Of a DNA stretch of 64,000 bases, positions 42,262-53,497 are shown piece after piece (the stretch's first letter is position 1; each line of letters opens with the position of its first letter). A program made the position numbers and the translations under genes. The DNA is from Passalora sequoiae (taxonomy: Eukaryota > Ascomycota > Dothideomycetes > Mycosphaerellales > Mycosphaerellaceae). The stretch is taken from the NCBI GenBank assembly GCA_013248845.1, contig WSQC01000044.1, forward strand, positions 744,001 to 808,000, read 5' to 3'. The notes under the pieces are model-generated. The model was not told the origin of the DNA and did not search any database. It saw nothing but the letters and a program-made list of their open reading frames with translations.

Positions 42262-44285
42262 TCAAATCAACGCACCACTCTGTCGTCGACCCATTCCCAT
42301 GCCTCCACTTCCACGACGGCGGTCATCATAATACCCGCCACCATCTTCCCGGAGCTCAAACTCCCGGTCTCGGTCTCGGTCTCGGTCTCGGTCACGACGA
42401 TGAAACATGACACCACCATCTTCCCCACCAGTACCCGCCTGCATCATCGTCGCGGTCGACTGGTGTCGTCGTCTCGAGCTGCGCCCTTCGAATAATGGCA
42501 TGCGACCACGCTCACGCTCACGCTCACGTCCGAAAGAAGCGAGGTCGTAGTCGTCGTGTGCGTACGATTGCGGCAAGAGTGCTTTCCTCGATGGTGGTGG
42601 TGGTGGTGGTGGTGGTGGTGGTGGTGCGGGAATGCGCTCGGCTATAGGCGCGTCGGGATAGTCGTCGGTGTAGGAATAGGGATTGGAGTGGTGGTGGTGG
42701 TGGTGGTGGTGGAATCTCGGGCGAGACAGTCTGTTACTACCACCGGTGAAGGTTTCCCGCCTTTGTGGCGGCGGTGGTGGTGGTGGATGTCTTACGTCGT
42801 AGATGAGTTGGCGTGGTTCGCGAGGACGTCTACTATTGTTGTTGATGTTGTTATCGTAAGGTTCGAGTACGATTGGCGCTATATCGGTGGTGTTGTTCTT
42901 GTGGTTGTAGCGGTTGTTGTTCCAAGGGTAAGCACGGTCTTGGCGGTAGTAGCTGCGGTCGCCGCGGTAGGATCTGTTACGGCCTAGGCTGCCATTTGGT
43001 TCGCGTAGTGAGAGGGGCGGCGAAGATGGTGGTGTGGAGAAACCGGCAGAAGGTGGCGCGCTCCAGAGTTCATCGTGGATGGAATCGTCTGAGGAGGGAT
43101 CATCGCGGAGATGCCAATTGTCGAACTTTTCGATTGCCTCGTCGAGTTTGTTGCCAAGGTTGTCGACTTTGCGCTCCACGCGGAAGGAATCTCGTCTGGC
43201 GTCGCGCGAATCTCGTCGCTGTGAACGCTCTCGTGAACGACTACGACGACCTTCAGGGGTCTTGGCGCGGGTTTGGAATTGTGAGTCACGGCGCTCAGAG
43301 TTCTGCGGCATCTCGAACTGACCAGAGATGTTGAATAATTCGGGGCGTGGTTGGAATGGGTTATCTTCGAACGGTAGAGAACTGCCATGGTGCTGAGGCT
43401 GCTGATGATAATGCTGTTGAGGCGGCGCTTGCTGATCGATTGGGACGGGATAAGCACCCGGGAGCAGTGGCGCTTGATGATGCTCTTGTTGACGAAGCTG
43501 TTGGTTATGTCCGTGCATGGGTGGTGGCGGCGACAGCAGCGGCACATCTACAATGCCATTATGGCCAAGGCCTGCGAAAGGATCCTCGTTCATGATATCG
43601 TCGTGGTTGAAAAGAACATCTTTTTGTTTTTGTTTTGGTTCTTCTCGTCTTTCTTGCGAGGCATTGGATCACCAAGGTCAATGATCTCGTTCTGCTGGTA
43701 GCCATTTGATCCCCTGCCAACGGGTTTATGACCAGATCTACTCGTGTCCCGGTCTTGACGTCGCAGAATGACGGTTAGCTTCTTACATGACTTCGTTCTG
43801 GTTCGCCAGTGTCTCTCGAAATGCTGTTTGACGCTCTCCAGCACCCATTCGGCATTTCTGTGCTTCTCCTCGAGCTGTCGCTCGGCAATAAGCCGAGTGA
43901 TGACTCCTCGCTGATCTGCGCTCAGTCTTTCGTAGGTAGTGGCAGGTCCCAAACCTGTCTCATTGCGAGTCTTCTTGCTCATACTGGCAGCTTTTTCGTT
44001 ACTGACCGGCAGCGCATCCTTACGAACTCGGGACCAACTCGCTCTCTCACCCAGTCGCGGCTCAAGCCTCTCCAACAGAAAGCCCTCGTATCGTACTTCT
44101 ACGAGATCGCCTTGCTTGCTCTGGTCGCTCTTAAGACGATGTTTATCCTTGCTGTTCGTCTGTCTGTTACCGGATTCGTGCCGGAAGTCAGCATTGTCAC
44201 CACCCACGTCGAGCTGAACTATTGGATCGTAGGCATGGCCAAATGCTGGTGGCGGCGGCATTGGTGCTCGCGGCAATGGATCCAT
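42262..44285 (-). CDS. Large low-complexity Arg/Pro/His-rich protein of unknown function
   Basis: Two exons, 44285-43673 and 43619-42262, separated by a 53-nt intron, give 656 residues. The N-terminal ~200 residues are ordinary in composition, with a likely conserved region from EVRYEGFLLERLEPRLG to TTYERLSADQRGVITRLIAERQLEEKHRNAEWVLE and KSCKKLTVILRRQ. The rest is low in complexity: Gln/His-rich, an RS/RD-rich stretch (RRSRSRERSQRRDSRDARRDS), polyproline runs, a run of eight His, RERERERGR and an RDRDRD array near the C-terminus. RS and RD arrays are seen in RNA-binding and splicing-associated proteins, but no folded RNA-binding domain is visible. The start ATG at 44285 follows an in-frame GTG. 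Confidence 0.7.
42593..42625. repeat. (GGT)n trinucleotide run encoding polyproline
   Basis: A run of about eleven GGT/GTG units on the plus strand, read as a polyproline run on the minus strand. A second run near 42691-42713 encodes the run of His. Such runs are prone to length change. Confidence 0.7.
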
Positions 44286-46689
44286 CGTATTGACAGAGTA
44301 TCCGTGAGTCACTTAGAATGACCTGCGAATGATTTGCGTGACACCGGAAGCTGAGACGTAGTGGCCTTCACAAGGAAAAGAGCGGCTGGTCACCTCATCT
44401 GATGTCGGAGAAGCTTCGGTGAATCGAGATAGCAGGAATGATCGAAGCAGGAAGAAGGCTCGATGGGGGGCAGATGGTGATAGATGAATGCCTTGTCTGG
44501 ACTTACACAGAGGCGCTGTGGTTGCCTGCGAGTGACGACTCATCGCCTGAGCGTATCAATCGAGGACTCGCCGTAATGGATACATGCATCGAATGCATAA
44601 CCGAGCCTGGCCGTGTGTGCCACAGCGGGTAAGTGTTAGCTGATGTCGTAGTTCATCAAACCTGATAATCGCGACAATCCCGACTACCATCAAGAGGCCG
44701 CCCGCGTGCATTGCATGGGGCGTAGTCATGAGTGCCTGGCGTGCCAAGAACTACGATCCTCAGGCTGCGCGAACCACAAGGCAGCCGCCATAATCAAGAA
44801 GGCAAACACCTGCAAGCTGTTGGTAGCTTGACAACAAGAACTCGCAACCAATAGCGAGCCGCCATACTTTGTACAACCCCGCACACGACAGTGCTTTTGA
44901 TACCTCTGTACGAGAGACGCGATCCGCAGGGATGAATTCGCGATGCCATTGCGTTCGCCGTGATGTACTGCTGTTCCTCAAGGATTTGCCCAGCGTTGTG
45001 CAACGCATTTTCGAACCGACCAATCGCAGCTTGGATGTTTGCACAGCTGCAGCCGCGCGCTCTGCTTGAATGGAAGTTGTCCGGTCAATCCGCTGCTCTG
45101 CTTCGCCCCATGCAGAGCTTCCATTCGCATCTACCATGCTCGGAAGCATACTGTTCCAGACCTTTGGACCGTCAGAACAAGTGGTTGACACGCGCTCCAA
45201 TGTCTCACATGAAGTGCGGTCTAGATAAGCTATGCTCCAAATAAATCCGCGTAGTGCTAGAGAGAACTTATGCGCACTTTCTGTTTCCCGGGCTTGCACG
45301 AACCTATTGCACCTTAGTGTTTAAGTCCTAATGCAAACGTGATCGCCAGTTCATGTCGGCTCTGACGCTGCGAGTAATTAGGAGAACGATCGAGAGGCTC
45401 GACAAGCGCTGCGTACCGCGCGAGTGGTGGTTTTGATACAGATAAGCCCCACTTGCTTCGCTGGCATCTGCAAGCCATGCAGCAGGAAGACAGTGGCGTA
45501 TTCCTGGGGCTATGCCATCCGTGCAGACGCGACAGTACGACGGTATCTTGTGATGTGCAGGCGCTGCGTGATGCATGCGGATGAGTCGCAGATGTCTGGA
45601 CGGTGGTGCTTGAAATTCGGTTAGCACGAGTCCTCGACGAAGAAAGATATATCGTTCGTATAGTATACGTCAGAGAATTCGACCTGATCTGGTCAGAGAT
45701 GGTAATAGCTTTCTGCATATGACACATGACATATCAGCCAGGAGGCAGCAGCTATCTCCTGGTGAGCAATTAGAGTCCTGATAGACGCTCCAGACTATCG
45801 GCAAACAGCTGATGGACCCAAAGGGATTGCGCAAGCTCAGGCTTAGCTGTGGCGCGGCATGCTGTGTGCAACCAACTCAAGTCGTTGTCCGCGTCGTCTC
45901 CACATGTGGATACAGGTGTCGCGGTGTTTCCGAGCCGCGATAGCAGTGCTTTTTTAGTTTTCGAAAGAAGATACTATGCCTCATAGGACCACAGATTCCA
46001 TTGGGACCCTTCTGTTATCCATTGCTCTTGCGCCTGGGTAACAGGAAAAGCGGGAAACTCCTCACGAGTAAACTGTTGCGCGCGCTTGACTACGCGCGCA
46101 TCTCCAAAAGTGAGGTCAGCTTCTTTGGCATAGAAGCAAGACTCATACTCATACCAGAGCGGTCTTTGGCAGCAGAAGCGGCGGACGCACCTTTCACCTT
46201 CGGGTATCACCCGACACGGCTAACAAGTATGTTCCGCTTTTGTCGTCATTCAGGAGCCATGGCATGGCTTGGACTGTCAGTTAAAGGGATTCCAATGTCC
46301 CGAGAACGGCTTGCATTTGGTGGCTAAGGTATGTAAAGCAAAGCTGTGAAGCAGATAGGACACGCGCACGTCGTTGTCGATCTCAAATCTCTTGATCTGG
46401 CGACCGGCGTGTTCAGGGCCAGTATTGGCACTTGAGCTATTGTGTCCTGCGCGGCACGATGTGCATGTGTGTTATGACTTGCAAAATTTGTCGGGTCATC
46501 ATATAGATCACGGTATGCGATTGATATGTTAGAGACAGAGATGAGTTGCGGTTCGGGAAGCGCAACAGCCAATCGGATCCAGATCTGCCGCTACCGCCCG
46601 CCAGCCGCCCTGGCCTTATTCTATATTCATATGCCACCGCCAAACTCCATCGCATCTTTGTCCGGACGCTCCTGACGACCTCGCATACG
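44286..46689. other. Intergenic region without supported gene
   Basis: About 2.4 kb. The longest frame is minus 44760-45299 (179 codons). It contains helix-like stretches but no recognisable domain, and a hydrophobic stretch downstream of it is in another frame, so it might be a decayed gene. The last ~150 nt before 46690 should contain the promoter of the PAC3-like gene. Confidence 0.4.
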
Positions 46690-47175
46690 ATGGCCACACA
46701 TGCCTCGCACGTTGACATACACGCCAACATCGTCCCGGCGCCATTCCCAGCACCGTTCAAGTCAACTTCAGGCTCCATCAATGGCATACCAACGGAAGTG
46801 ACTTCCATGGCCTTCACAGACAAAATCCTCATCACCATATCCCAAGCCGGCAGACTCGCTCACTGGGTCCACGTGCCGCTCAGTAGTGCATCGGCGGATC
46901 CTATGAATCCGAGTATCATGTCACCCGCATCTTCAGAGAATGACTTGCTTCCGATGAGCCATCTCACCGCGACTACTGTGCTCGGTGGCACAAAGCGCGA
47001 AGATGAGGTCATTGGTCAGACACTGGCTACGACCATTGCCAGCGCGCTTCTGACGAGGAAGCCGAGTGAGGAGCGTCTGCTCGTGGTTGGTCTTGGATTC
47101 GATGATGCGACGGGGAGCTTAGCTGGGCGAGCGCAGTTTGAGGAGGTTGTTGGACTCGTTTTGGAAGTGCTGTGA
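46690..47175 (+). CDS. Proteasome assembly chaperone 3-like protein
   Basis: Single exon, 161 residues. The region GIPTEVTSMAFTDKILITISQAGRLAHWVHVPL, then a variable loop, HLTATTVLGG, and GQTLATTIASALL...ERLLVVGLGF and a final FEEVVGLVLEVL follow the beta-strand and helix pattern of PAC3/Dmp2-type chaperones, which guide assembly of the 20S proteasome alpha ring. Length is close to the family's. The open frame continues upstream, but the ATG at 46690 gives the usual short N-terminus. The match is by pattern, so the assignment is likely rather than sure. Confidence 0.68.
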   Translation: MATHASHVDIHANIVPAPFPAPFKSTSGSINGIPTEVTSMAFTDKILITISQAGRLAHWVHVPLSSASADPMNPSIMSPASSENDLLPMSHLTATTVLGGTKREDEVIGQTLATTIASALLTRKPSEERLLVVGLGFDDATGSLAGRAQFEEVVGLVLEVL

Positions 47176-47637
47176 AGACCGAGATGAGATTAGGAAGAAA
47201 CAATGCGCAGCAGATCTCTTAAAGGCTTGATACTCACCATCGGTTACATGCAAATTTCGGCGGCTTTCTGGAGCGAGGAGACGCCACAATGCAACGCAGT
47301 CATGTCATATATCACAGGGCAACATTGCGCGGGACCAAGAGAACACAAGCTGGATTCCAGCTCGCAGCCGAAGGGGTATTTTCCCATCCTGCTGCTACGC
47401 ATAAGAGATAGACTAGACCTAAGAAAACGCAAAGCCGGTTCACAAGCCCGTCCCTCTCGCTTCGCATGCGATTGTGATTAGGAGGTGAATCGGTATCTCT
47501 GACATGTAGCTTACATCGAAAACCACCAACGCTGATAGTGTACAGGCTCGTACGTGGTCAATTACAATACAAATCAATTGCGCACCGCGCAGCACCCAGT
47601 GTCTCACCCTACCCAAAGGGAACACCCCATTCAGAAG
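47176..47637. other. Convergent 3' intergenic region
   Basis: About 460 nt between the stops of the PAC3-like gene and the secreted-protein gene. No gene or distinct repeat seen. Confidence 0.5.
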
Positions 47638-48150
47638 CTAGTTGGGAACAATAGCGTACGACCCTTCCTCGATGTCAAAGTGCGGCTTCTGGTACTTCTT
47701 GTAATCCTGAATGCCTTCGGGATACACGATCTTGTTCCCCGTGTAGATGAACTTGTTTTGATCCCCAAACGGATATCGGGTGAAGACGTATTTCACTCGC
47801 AGCGCACTGGTCTTGTGGCTGACCCATGCCATCACGTGTCGGACGTTGCCGCCTTTCACGACGTCGCTGCAGCGGACGAAGTCCTTGTCCTTAGTCGTGT
47901 CGCCCTCGCAGCTCACTGGAATCTTGACAGGAGGATGAATTTTGCTCGAGCCAGAGACTGACACCTTGAAACTCCAGTGGCAAGTAACGGTGCAGCCGAA
48001 TTGGAATTCGGTGATGTGGAATGTTCCTACGGGCTTGGGGTGGACTGCTCGCTCGGCGATGGTACCTTCGTCTCGTTTAGCGACGGCGACGATGGGGCTG
48101 GCGGTTGTGAGCGCCGCTGCCACGAGGACAAGGATGCTTGAGAGTTTCAT
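47638..48150 (-). CDS. Small secreted protein with four cysteines, unknown function
   Basis: Single exon, 170 residues. MKLSSILVLVAAALTTASPIV is a clear signal peptide. It is followed by a Kex2-like KR site at residues 25-26. The mature part is predicted to be beta-rich (GTFHITEFQFGCTVTCHWSFKVSVSG), with Cys pairs in FGCTVTCHW, VSCEGD and VRCSDV, four in all, which can make two disulfides. Small size, secretion, propeptide-like cleavage and even cysteine number fit fungal effector or surface proteins. I do not recognise a named family. The frame is clean and the start unambiguous. Confidence 0.75.
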   Translation of the reverse strand: MKLSSILVLVAAALTTASPIVAVAKRDEGTIAERAVHPKPVGTFHITEFQFGCTVTCHWSFKVSVSGSSKIHPPVKIPVSCEGDTTKDKDFVRCSDVVKGGNVRHVMAWVSHKTSALRVKYVFTRYPFGDQNKFIYTGNKIVYPEGIQDYKKYQKPHFDIEEGSYAIVPN

Positions 48151-50787
48151 CGTGTTGACTTGAATGGAGGGGCCCGGGGTGTTGGATGCGCTTCTTGTTT
48201 TTTTCGGGCTCTGAGTGAGGATGGATGTTCCGTCCTGCCTTTCGAAAGAGACGGCGAAGCCCTCAATTTAAGTACATATATCCTTCTTAACCTCGCACCG
48301 CTCCATTCGGAAGATACGAACACGCCGAAATCTGCTGGCGGGGATATCCCATGCGCGCAGGGATGAGCTCGAGTCTGAGGACGTGGATCATCTATTTCGA
48401 CAATAAGCACTAATTGTGCCCAGACACTCAACTTTATTTCGAGGTCGTCTTGTCTCGGCGGCGTACTGGTCATGTCACTCGTACCTCGTGACCGGGAGTG
48501 AAGTCCGTCAACACTGATGACACGAGGTCTGCCATGACGATGGATGTCGAGAGTGTACTAAGCAGCTGCATTATCGACAATCCTACTAACTTCGCAGCCT
48601 TGAACACGAGCTCCAACAGAGTCATCGCATTACATAAGTCTGCTTTGCGGGAAGAAACCCACCGCCATTCAAACACGCTCAATGCTGACGAAGTATAGAC
48701 ATCACCGGCAATCTTCGAATGATTTATTTTTATCACAGAGATGCCCTGTCCAACAGATGAAAGTATCGTATTGAAAAACTAGCTAAAGACTTGAACCCCA
48801 GCTGATTCGCCAGATCACTTTGGCGAGCGACTTCACGCCATCAACCTCGTATTTGCTCTTCGCCAATCCAAGATAGGTAAATCCAGTGTGTCGCCACTTG
48901 CTGCTCCCGCAGCCGGGGCCTGTGGTCAAAATCGAGGGACACCATGGCGGAGAAGCGAGAACCACGAATACAGGCAAAAACAAATTTGCATAGCTCTCCA
49001 TGGTCCGGCGAGTGATTTAGATCGTTACCTGTGCTGTCGTTAACAGAAAGTCGTCTTGCTTGATATGATCTGCTGCTGATGGCTAAGCGGGAGTATTGCA
49101 GACAAGTGAGAAGCCTGGACAGTTGACAGGGGATACGACAATCTTGCTTCGGCATCTGCCAGGATCCATGGCGAGATGACGTTCTGTCATCACAATTTAG
49201 TACCTCTCTTAGAAATTGGATGAAAAGAGTTGTAGAGTGCAATGCAAGAACTAATCGGAGCTGTAATTACCCAGCAATTCCGCGGATGCACGCCGACAAG
49301 ATGGTCGTGAAGAGACCATCGTTTGGGGAAAGACGTGTCCATGGGTCTGCGCAAGTGACAACTGAAATCCTGTCCCATGCTGTCAGTTGCATAGTTTGAC
49401 ATCTCGCTCGGCTCTGTATGTAAACATTGCGCGCACAGAAGCTCCACGGCAAGCATCCCCTAGCTTTAGCAAATCCCGTTGCCGGCATAAACGATAGCCT
49501 TGCGGCCTCTAGCTTCATTCGTACCTTTACCATCTTGCGCACCACAGGCCAGCTTGGATCGGGCAATTCGTTCTCCACGATCCTGCTTAGCAAAGGAGAT
49601 TCGGAGAATGGTATCATGCACGGTCTCAAATGCCCACAAATATCACATGCACTCAACTAGAAGCATATGCAATCCATTTGGAATCGTCGGCCTGGAAGAT
49701 GATGTCCTCAGCCAGCACACGATCCGGCAGCTGATGAACTACCATGAGATCTCAATTTAGTAGGCAGAGATCCAGCGCTGCTCTGTCAGCCATCACTAAG
49801 CATCTTGTCCAGTGTGCACAGACGATAGGATCTGCGCGGCTTGTATTGGCCACTGCTGATAAAGAATTACAGCTGGTAGCATTATGTCTCTATTGCTGGG
49901 CACGTAGTCACGTGCACGAGCTCCTTTTGTGGTACAGATTCACGTCGCAGATTTGAGCACTGTCTCCAGCCAACGAGCGTCCTTAACGAAGCCACTTTTC
50001 ATGTCGTGCTGAAGATGTTCCTCACGGCAGCTGATGTATCGTCTGCGAATGGTTTTGAGGGCCATGACGTGAGTTTCGAGGCAGCGTGGGGTGTTTGTAT
50101 TGTGTGTACCCGAGTTTGCCGCTACGCTTTGCGCGACGTACTCAACAGTACATGGGATATCCTGTAGACTTCTTCTGCTGTACTCGTCCTTCAGCTTGCC
50201 GTACTGAACAAGGATTTGAGGGATCGTGGATACCACGACTCGCCGCAGATGCCGTCGTCAGGTTCACGTCGCAGCTCGATAGAGAATTTTCGTCTCGGTA
50301 ATTGCATTGTCTCTAATGTCGTTTAATGGAACAGCTCCTTGTTGTCTCTCTTTCACATGTCCCACTACACTACTGCACAAGATCATTATGCTCATTGCTG
50401 CATGCATCGTTGCGTACGAGTTTTTGCGGTTAGAGTCAAAGTACTGGTGGCAAGATTTGAGTGCGAAGTCAGCATCTTTCTCAAGCGCCGTGTATGGCTT
50501 GCTGACCGCATGTCGCGCGAGGCTCTGTCGCAGATGCACGATCGCGTCGAGACAAGCAAACTCTGTCAACAGATCGCACGCGTCGCCGTCACTCTTTGAG
50601 TGTGGAAAACGTTCGCTTTCGGCGCAGCATAGCTCTGATGTTACTCAGGTTGCAATGCGATTTCCGAACGCCCGCTCATGATCGAGTCTCTTGGTTCGAC
50701 GAACCCCAAAACGCCTCGCTAACGTCACAAAGTCTGTGCTTCATCCCTTCCAGGAGAACATTCGGTACCCGGTCACCGCCATACTGC
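48151..50787. other. Long intergenic region without supported gene
   Basis: About 2.6 kb. Many open frames of 60-130 codons occur on both strands, overlapping one another and without recognisable domains (for example minus 48841-49242 and plus 50307-50681). None has a domain or a composition that convinces me. The region next to 48151 should contain the promoter of the secreted-protein gene. Confidence 0.4.
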
Positions 50788-51579
50788 TCATCTGAACCAT
50801 CTGAGCACGAAATAGCAGAACACAATGAAGACGGCGACTCCTCCCCAAAATATGAATTTGTCTTGCTTTGCCCTTCTGTTCACCATACGGATCGTGTCCC
50901 CGCTTATGCCCAACGTCGTACCGATGTCATACAGCTTCCTCTGGGTACCCTTGAGCATCTCACGTTGATCACCAAGGTTTGCCAGTACATCTCTCCCCCG
51001 TTCAAGGTATTCGTCTAGTGTCTGGTTACTGCTTGAAAAGAAATTGTTCTCTCTTAACGCATGATTCTCCCTTGCCTCATCGGTTCCAAGTCCGTACGGC
51101 GATTGATACGACGAATAGCTATTGATACCGTTCGCCCCAGCCGTGAAGTTTGGATTGGAGGTTCGGAAGAGTGGATTGACGTTATGCCCGGTGCCACTGC
51201 TTTTACTCACTGCCGCGTCTGCATAAGGGTTCTCTGGCGTTTGTGTGGCGTGAGGTCGTCGTTCAAAGAGGCTTTCTCTGTTTTGTTGCACCTGCTGCTG
51301 TTCACGTTCGTGTTTGAGCTCGGCGAAGCGAGATCGAAAATCAAGGAGCTCGGCGCGAAAGTTCGAGATACGTTCTTTGCCCTTTTCAGCTTTCTCGGCT
51401 ACTAATTCATCGTCAACCGTGCGTTGATAATCGTCGAGCGTGCGGGAGAAGGATGTGATCGAAGTCGTGATTTGGCCTTGAAGTGCGACGGTGTTTGGAG
51501 AAGAGCCACTGGCAAGGGAATCGAGGTCGGCGCGGATTGCCTTGGACTGCCGCAGAGCAGAATTGTAAAGTGCCGACAT
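50788..51579 (-). CDS. BOS1: Bos1/membrin-type v-SNARE
   Basis: Single exon, 263 residues. Bos1 is a Qb-SNARE for transport between ER and Golgi. Order: N-terminal helical bundle (MSALYNSALRQSKAIRADLDSL onward), a polar linker with ENPYAD, then the SNARE helix QTLDEYLERGRDVLANLGDQREMLKGTQRKLYDIGTTLGISGDTI with the central Gln-containing layer, the basic NRRAKQDKFIFW, and a single C-terminal membrane anchor VAVFIVFCYFVLRWF that ends the protein. This tail-anchored layout is exactly that of membrin/Bos1. It is divergent from the PTEN-like gene with ~265 nt between. Confidence 0.92.
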   Translation of the reverse strand: MSALYNSALRQSKAIRADLDSLASGSSPNTVALQGQITTSITSFSRTLDDYQRTVDDELVAEKAEKGKERISNFRAELLDFRSRFAELKHEREQQQVQQNRESLFERRPHATQTPENPYADAAVSKSSGTGHNVNPLFRTSNPNFTAGANGINSYSSYQSPYGLGTDEARENHALRENNFFSSSNQTLDEYLERGRDVLANLGDQREMLKGTQRKLYDIGTTLGISGDTIRMVNRRAKQDKFIFWGGVAVFIVFCYFVLRWFR

Positions 51580-51844
51580 GGTTGCAGTGTAGCGCTGTGG
51601 AGTCAGTGTAATTGCAGTCCCATGTTGCAGGCAGTCATATGGACAGAATGTAGGTATTCATATTCACACATGCAAGAGACCTTAAGCAACGTGTCGGATC
51701 CTTAGCGCGTCGAATAAACTCCTGGTTGGCGTGGCATGACGTAGGAGGGGAACAAGGATCGGACTTTCAACGCGCGCGTACATATACATGCATCATGTGG
51801 TCCTTCTTTGTGGTCAGGATTCGTTCATTGCAGAGATAACAGCA

Positions 51845-53497
51845 ATGGACCTCCTTCGTCAAATCGTTGCGTCACCGCGAGCGCGGCACCCGGAAGCAGG
51901 ACTGGATTTGTGCTATGTCACAAAAAACATTGTCGCGACATCTGGACCTTCTGGTACATATCCACAGCTTGCATATCGAAATCCTCTCAAAGATCTGGTC
52001 AAGTTCCTAGACAAGAACCATGGCGAGGACTGGGCAATATGGGAGTTCCGTGCCGAAGGCACAGGATATCCAGATGAGGAAGTTTATGGCAGGATACGAC
52101 ATTATCCCTGGCCCGATCACCATCCTCCACCATTCAACCTCGTGCCGTTGATTATGGGAAGCATGAAACAATGGCTGAAGGGCAAAGATGCAGCAGGCAG
52201 GCATAGAGTATGCGTCGTGCATTGTAAAGCCGGGAAGGGCAGGAGTGGGACAGTTGCCTGCTCCTACCTCATCAGTGAAGAGGGATGGACAGCAGAAGAC
52301 GCAATGAAGCGTTTTACAGACCGCAGAATGAAGCCTGGCTTCGGCAATGGCATCAGCATACCGAGTCAGCTGCGATGGGTTGGATACGTGGATCGATGGA
52401 CGAAGAATGGCAAGACATACGTCGAGCGACCTGTTGAAATAGTGGAGCTGCACGTTTGGGGACTGCGAAATGGTGTCAAGATTGGTATCGAAGGATATGT
52501 GGATGAAGGCAAGATCATTAAAACATTTCATACGTTTCAGAAGGTTGAGCGACAAGTTGTGCGCGGCGAGATCATGAAAGAGAATGGCTTTGCAGATGTC
52601 GCGCTGGAGGTCATGGGCAAGAAGAAGGGACCTAATGGCGATGTAGCAGCTCAGATCAAGGAGGCGGAAAAGGCAGAGAAAGCCGAAGAAGAGAGCGATA
52701 CGGAATTGAACGAAGGTGGAGATGTCGTGTTCAGGCCCACCGAGCGCGTGATATTGCCATCTAGTGATGTCAACATCGACTTCGAGCGACGTAACAAGTC
52801 CAAGTATGGCGGCTTCACAATGGTCACTTCTGTCGCCCATGTATGGTTTAACTGCTTCTTCGAGGGGAAGGGCCCCGAGAAGAATGGCATACCTGACGAC
52901 TCGGGAGTGTTCGAAATCGACTTCGACGCCATGGATGGCATCAAAGGCAGTAGTCGCAAAGGAACGAAGATGTTCGACAAGATTTCTGTAGTGTGGAAAG
53001 CAGAGTCGGCCAACAGACAGCCGAGTGTCGTGATCACAGAGCCAATAGATGGTGAACACATACCACAAGCACGAGCAGCGGACTGGAAAGGAGCGGATCA
53101 CAAAAGTGAGGATAATGAGAAGAAGCTTGGTCTGAGGACGGCAACATCAGACAGTGCTGATGTCAGCAGAGCAAGTAGTATCAACACTGAGAGCAAGGAC
53201 AGCCCAGTAGAAGGTCACAACGATGAGCTGGAGACTGTCCGCTCCACTGGACCTGATGGTGAGGACCTAGGCGGCGCAAAAGGGTCGGAGGACAATCCTC
53301 CAGCTTCCAAGAATGGAGCCACAGCTACGTCCGGTCACACCCCTTTGGCTGATTATCTGAAGTCCGATACCACTTCGCAATTAAGTGGTCATATCGTAGG
53401 CATGCAGGACACGGCGGAAGGGCACACACCATCGGCGTTGAAGCCTGAAGGACACATTGTGCAAAAGTTGAAAGATACCCAGAACCAGAGCGGTTGA
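51845..53497 (+). CDS. PTEN-type phosphoinositide 3-phosphatase (Tep1-like)
   Basis: Single exon, 550 residues. PTEN-family enzymes dephosphorylate PI(3,4,5)P3 and related lipids. The N-terminus MDLLRQIVASPRARHPEAGLDLCYVT matches fungal Tep1 proteins. The P-loop HCKAGKGRSGT has the catalytic Cys127 and the two lysines that distinguish PTEN from other dual-specificity phosphatases. YPWPDHHPPP carries the WPD-type Asp. A C2-like region follows (VEIVELHVWGLRNG to FEIDFDAMDG), with a Lys/Glu-rich insert, then an acidic, Ser/Thr-rich tail of ~150 residues. The frame opens 57 nt earlier, but the ATG at 51845 gives the conserved start. A long minus-strand frame opposite it is a shadow. Confidence 0.93.
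   Translation: MDLLRQIVASPRARHPEAGLDLCYVTKNIVATSGPSGTYPQLAYRNPLKDLVKFLDKNHGEDWAIWEFRAEGTGYPDEEVYGRIRHYPWPDHHPPPFNLVPLIMGSMKQWLKGKDAAGRHRVCVVHCKAGKGRSGTVACSYLISEEGWTAEDAMKRFTDRRMKPGFGNGISIPSQLRWVGYVDRWTKNGKTYVERPVEIVELHVWGLRNGVKIGIEGYVDEGKIIKTFHTFQKVERQVVRGEIMKENGFADVALEVMGKKKGPNGDVAAQIKEAEKAEKAEEESDTELNEGGDVVFRPTERVILPSSDVNIDFERRNKSKYGGFTMVTSVAHVWFNCFFEGKGPEKNGIPDDSGVFEIDFDAMDGIKGSSRKGTKMFDKISVVWKAESANRQPSVVITEPIDGEHIPQARAADWKGADHKSEDNEKKLGLRTATSDSADVSRASSINTESKDSPVEGHNDELETVRSTGPDGEDLGGAKGSEDNPPASKNGATATSGHTPLADYLKSDTTSQLSGHIVGMQDTAEGHTPSALKPEGHIVQKLKDTQNQSG

Noticed and set aside
42556..42987. 143-codon plus-strand frame rich in Trp and Val
   Set aside because: Translation of GGT repeats opposite the low-complexity gene.
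44760..45299. 179-codon minus-strand frame
   Set aside because: No recognisable domain; a hydrophobic continuation is in another frame. Could be a pseudogene but cannot be supported.
52007..53101. 364-codon open frame on the minus strand
   Set aside because: Antisense shadow of the PTEN-like gene, Cys/Leu-rich and without a domain.
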